From Thalassolituus maritimus (GTDB lineage Bacteria; Pseudomonadota; Gammaproteobacteria; Pseudomonadales; Oceanobacteraceae), in contig NZ_FTOH01000002.1 in assembly GCF_900156675.1 (NCBI RefSeq), forward strand, positions 124,001-188,000: a DNA stretch of 64,000 bases, written 5' to 3'. The notes beneath the pieces are model-generated. The model was given only the letters and a program-made list of their open reading frames with translations. It was not told the DNA's origin and made no database searches. The translations under genes and the position numbers were made by a program. Below are positions 62,927-64,000 of this stretch, piece after piece; the stretch's first letter is position 1, and each line of letters opens with the position of its first letter.

Positions 62927-64000
62927 GCGTCCTCCTCCGTACCGGCCTCTTCAGCCTCATCCACGTTGGTTTCTGTTGGCTGAACCGTGCCATTGCGGCG
63001 CTGCTCTTCAACCAGTTTCTGCAACATCAGAAGTGACGCAGTGATATCCGGACGCTCAGGAGCCACTTCCCACGCCTGCAGTTCAGACAAGGCAGCACGG
63101 GCCGCACGAGTACGTGCATCTTCAATAACCAGATAGGCATCTAACCACTCTGAGACGCGCTGAAGGCTGTGCTCATACAGTTCGGTCTGTTCACGCAGAA
63201 GTGCAATCTGAGCCTGTTCCAGCATCAGGTGCATGTTCTGCTGCAGGTAATACTGCTGATCGGGCGTCAGTGGCGCCGCGATTGGCTCGTCACGCTCACG
63301 GATACGCACCATACGGATCACGTTATCTCTGACTGTATACCAGAGGTTCCAGTACCAGGTCTGCTCATCCAGAGTGAGTGGCTCTTCTTCAGCAACAGGT
63401 TCGGCAATCAGTTTTTCTGGCATCCATGGCAGCGCCGTTACCTGCTCCTGCAGAGCCTGCAGGCGGAAGATGGCACCCACACGATCAACGGCGGGCACGG
63501 CACGCAGAGCCATCAGCTCACGGGCAATCTGAGCACGGACTTTATCAAAACGCGGGTTACGCGTTTCAATGATGACGTTGTCTGCTGCGGTCAGCATGCT
63601 GATCGCACCCTCCCAGTCACGCTCTAGCTCAAGGCGCTGACTGGCAAGGCGCAGCAGGTATTCTGCTTCAGCCAGTAGCCAATCCTGACGCTCTGCACCC
63701 GGCAGTTTACCCAGGCGCTCTGTGTTATGAGCCACCTGGGCCGCAAGGTTCTGAGACGCAGTATTCAATGCTTCTGCGCGCTGCATCAATGTTGTTTCAC
63801 GCGCGTTGCTGGCTTCAATTTTCTGCAGTGCAGTATTGAGGCGATCAGTCAGTACCGCAGTTTCAGCGGTTGCAGCCTGTTGCTGCTGCCAGCCGAAAAA
63901 GCCGGCCGCGCCCGCCAGAGCAAACAGGATGATGATCAGGAGCAGGTTAAACCAGGAAAGCACATTGGAACTGCGCTTTTCTTTCTGTCCCTTATCAGCC
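62923..64000 (-). CDS. hemX: HemX, uroporphyrinogen-III methyltransferase-like membrane protein (partial at 5' end)
   Basis: One transmembrane helix (FNLLLIIILFALAGAAGFFGW) then a long coiled coil (about 25-75 after the helix) and a helical domain: the HemX pattern. A GTG at 63963 could serve as start, but the frame stays open to the window edge and encodes a charged stretch (KGQKEKRSSN). HemX proteins usually have such a cytoplasmic N-terminus, so I treat the gene as incomplete here. It overlaps hemY; hemC and hemD would be expected beyond the edge. It resembles but probably lacks methyltransferase activity. Confidence 0.87.
   Translation of the reverse strand, partial: ADKGQKEKRSSNVLSWFNLLLIIILFALAGAAGFFGWQQQQAATAETAVLTDRLNTALQKIEASNARETTLMQRAEALNTASQNLAAQVAHNTERLGKLPGAERQDWLLAEAEYLLRLASQRLELERDWEGAISMLTAADNVIIETRNPRFDKVRAQIARELMALRAVPAVDRVGAIFRLQALQEQVTALPWMPEKLIAEPVAEEEPLTLDEQTWYWNLWYTVRDNVIRMVRIRERDEPIAAPLTPDQQYYLQQNMHLMLEQAQIALLREQTELYEHSLQRVSEWLDAYLVIEDARTRAARAALSELQAWEVAPERPDITASLLMLQKLVEEQRRNGTVQPTETNVDEAEEAGTEEDA

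Overview
The window reads as chromosomal DNA of a free-living, probably marine gammaproteobacterium, closest in gene content to the Oceanospirillales/Pseudomonadales. This is inferred from the repertoire and order of familiar genes (nudE-yrfG-hslR-hslO-pckA; dsbB beside an rsd/algQ anti-sigma factor; a PA4642-type small protein; hemX-hemY; ATP-dependent pckA). It does not come from a database search. Coding density is high. I saw no rRNA or tRNA genes, CRISPR arrays, transposase genes or prophage.

Layout. 1-4.5 kb: nucleotide-pool and heat-shock genes (nudE, yrfG, hslR, hslO), then pckA behind a 9+9 bp inverted repeat. 4.5-8 kb: a BlaI-type repressor and an M56 (BlaR1-like) membrane metalloprotease with a His/Cys-rich loop, divergent from a TonB-dependent receptor with a His-rich plug segment; probably a metal- or ligand-responsive uptake module. 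8-21.6 kb: tex, a second TonB receptor, gshA, a FliL-like secreted protein, dsbB, rsd, a WD40-like lipoprotein, a DUF4124 protein, an orphan ParA ATPase, a degenerate metallo-beta-lactamase-like protein, a TIGR02444 protein and an ABC-F ATPase (yheS).

21.6-41.4 kb is the most unusual part. A LuxR-type response regulator and a hybrid histidine kinase (minus strand) lie head-to-head with a four-gene plus-strand operon of about 17 kb. It encodes four very large exported proteins (2143, 1067, 1464 and 1063 residues). The first and last are lipoproteins, the genes overlap at every junction, and the domains are adhesin-like or calcium-binding (Calx-beta, thrombospondin type-3 repeats, FN3/PKD/IPT-like, a propeller-like region and a long helical region). 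I do not recognise this as a described system, and it is my main candidate for a new one.

41.5-51.4 kb: two long paralogues (about 1075 residues each) combining an Ig-like domain, a YVTN-type beta-propeller and a di-heme cytochrome c region. They flank housekeeping genes (PA4642-like, trmB, DUF423) and a small lipoprotein. A non-coding palindromic element of about 149 bp with 23-bp imperfect terminal inverted repeats follows the second. 51.6-64 kb: ubiD with an overlapping ferredoxin-reductase gene, an MscS channel, an H-NOX-like sensor overlapping an EAL phosphodiesterase with a degenerate GGDEF domain, a secreted subtilisin-like protease, a Fur-box-preceded flavodoxin, a small membrane protein, and hemY/hemX, with hemX running off the right edge.

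Predictions rest on motif recognition and reading of the sequence. Start codons were chosen by ribosome-binding site and remembered family N-termini. Where a start differs from the longest open frame this is stated.
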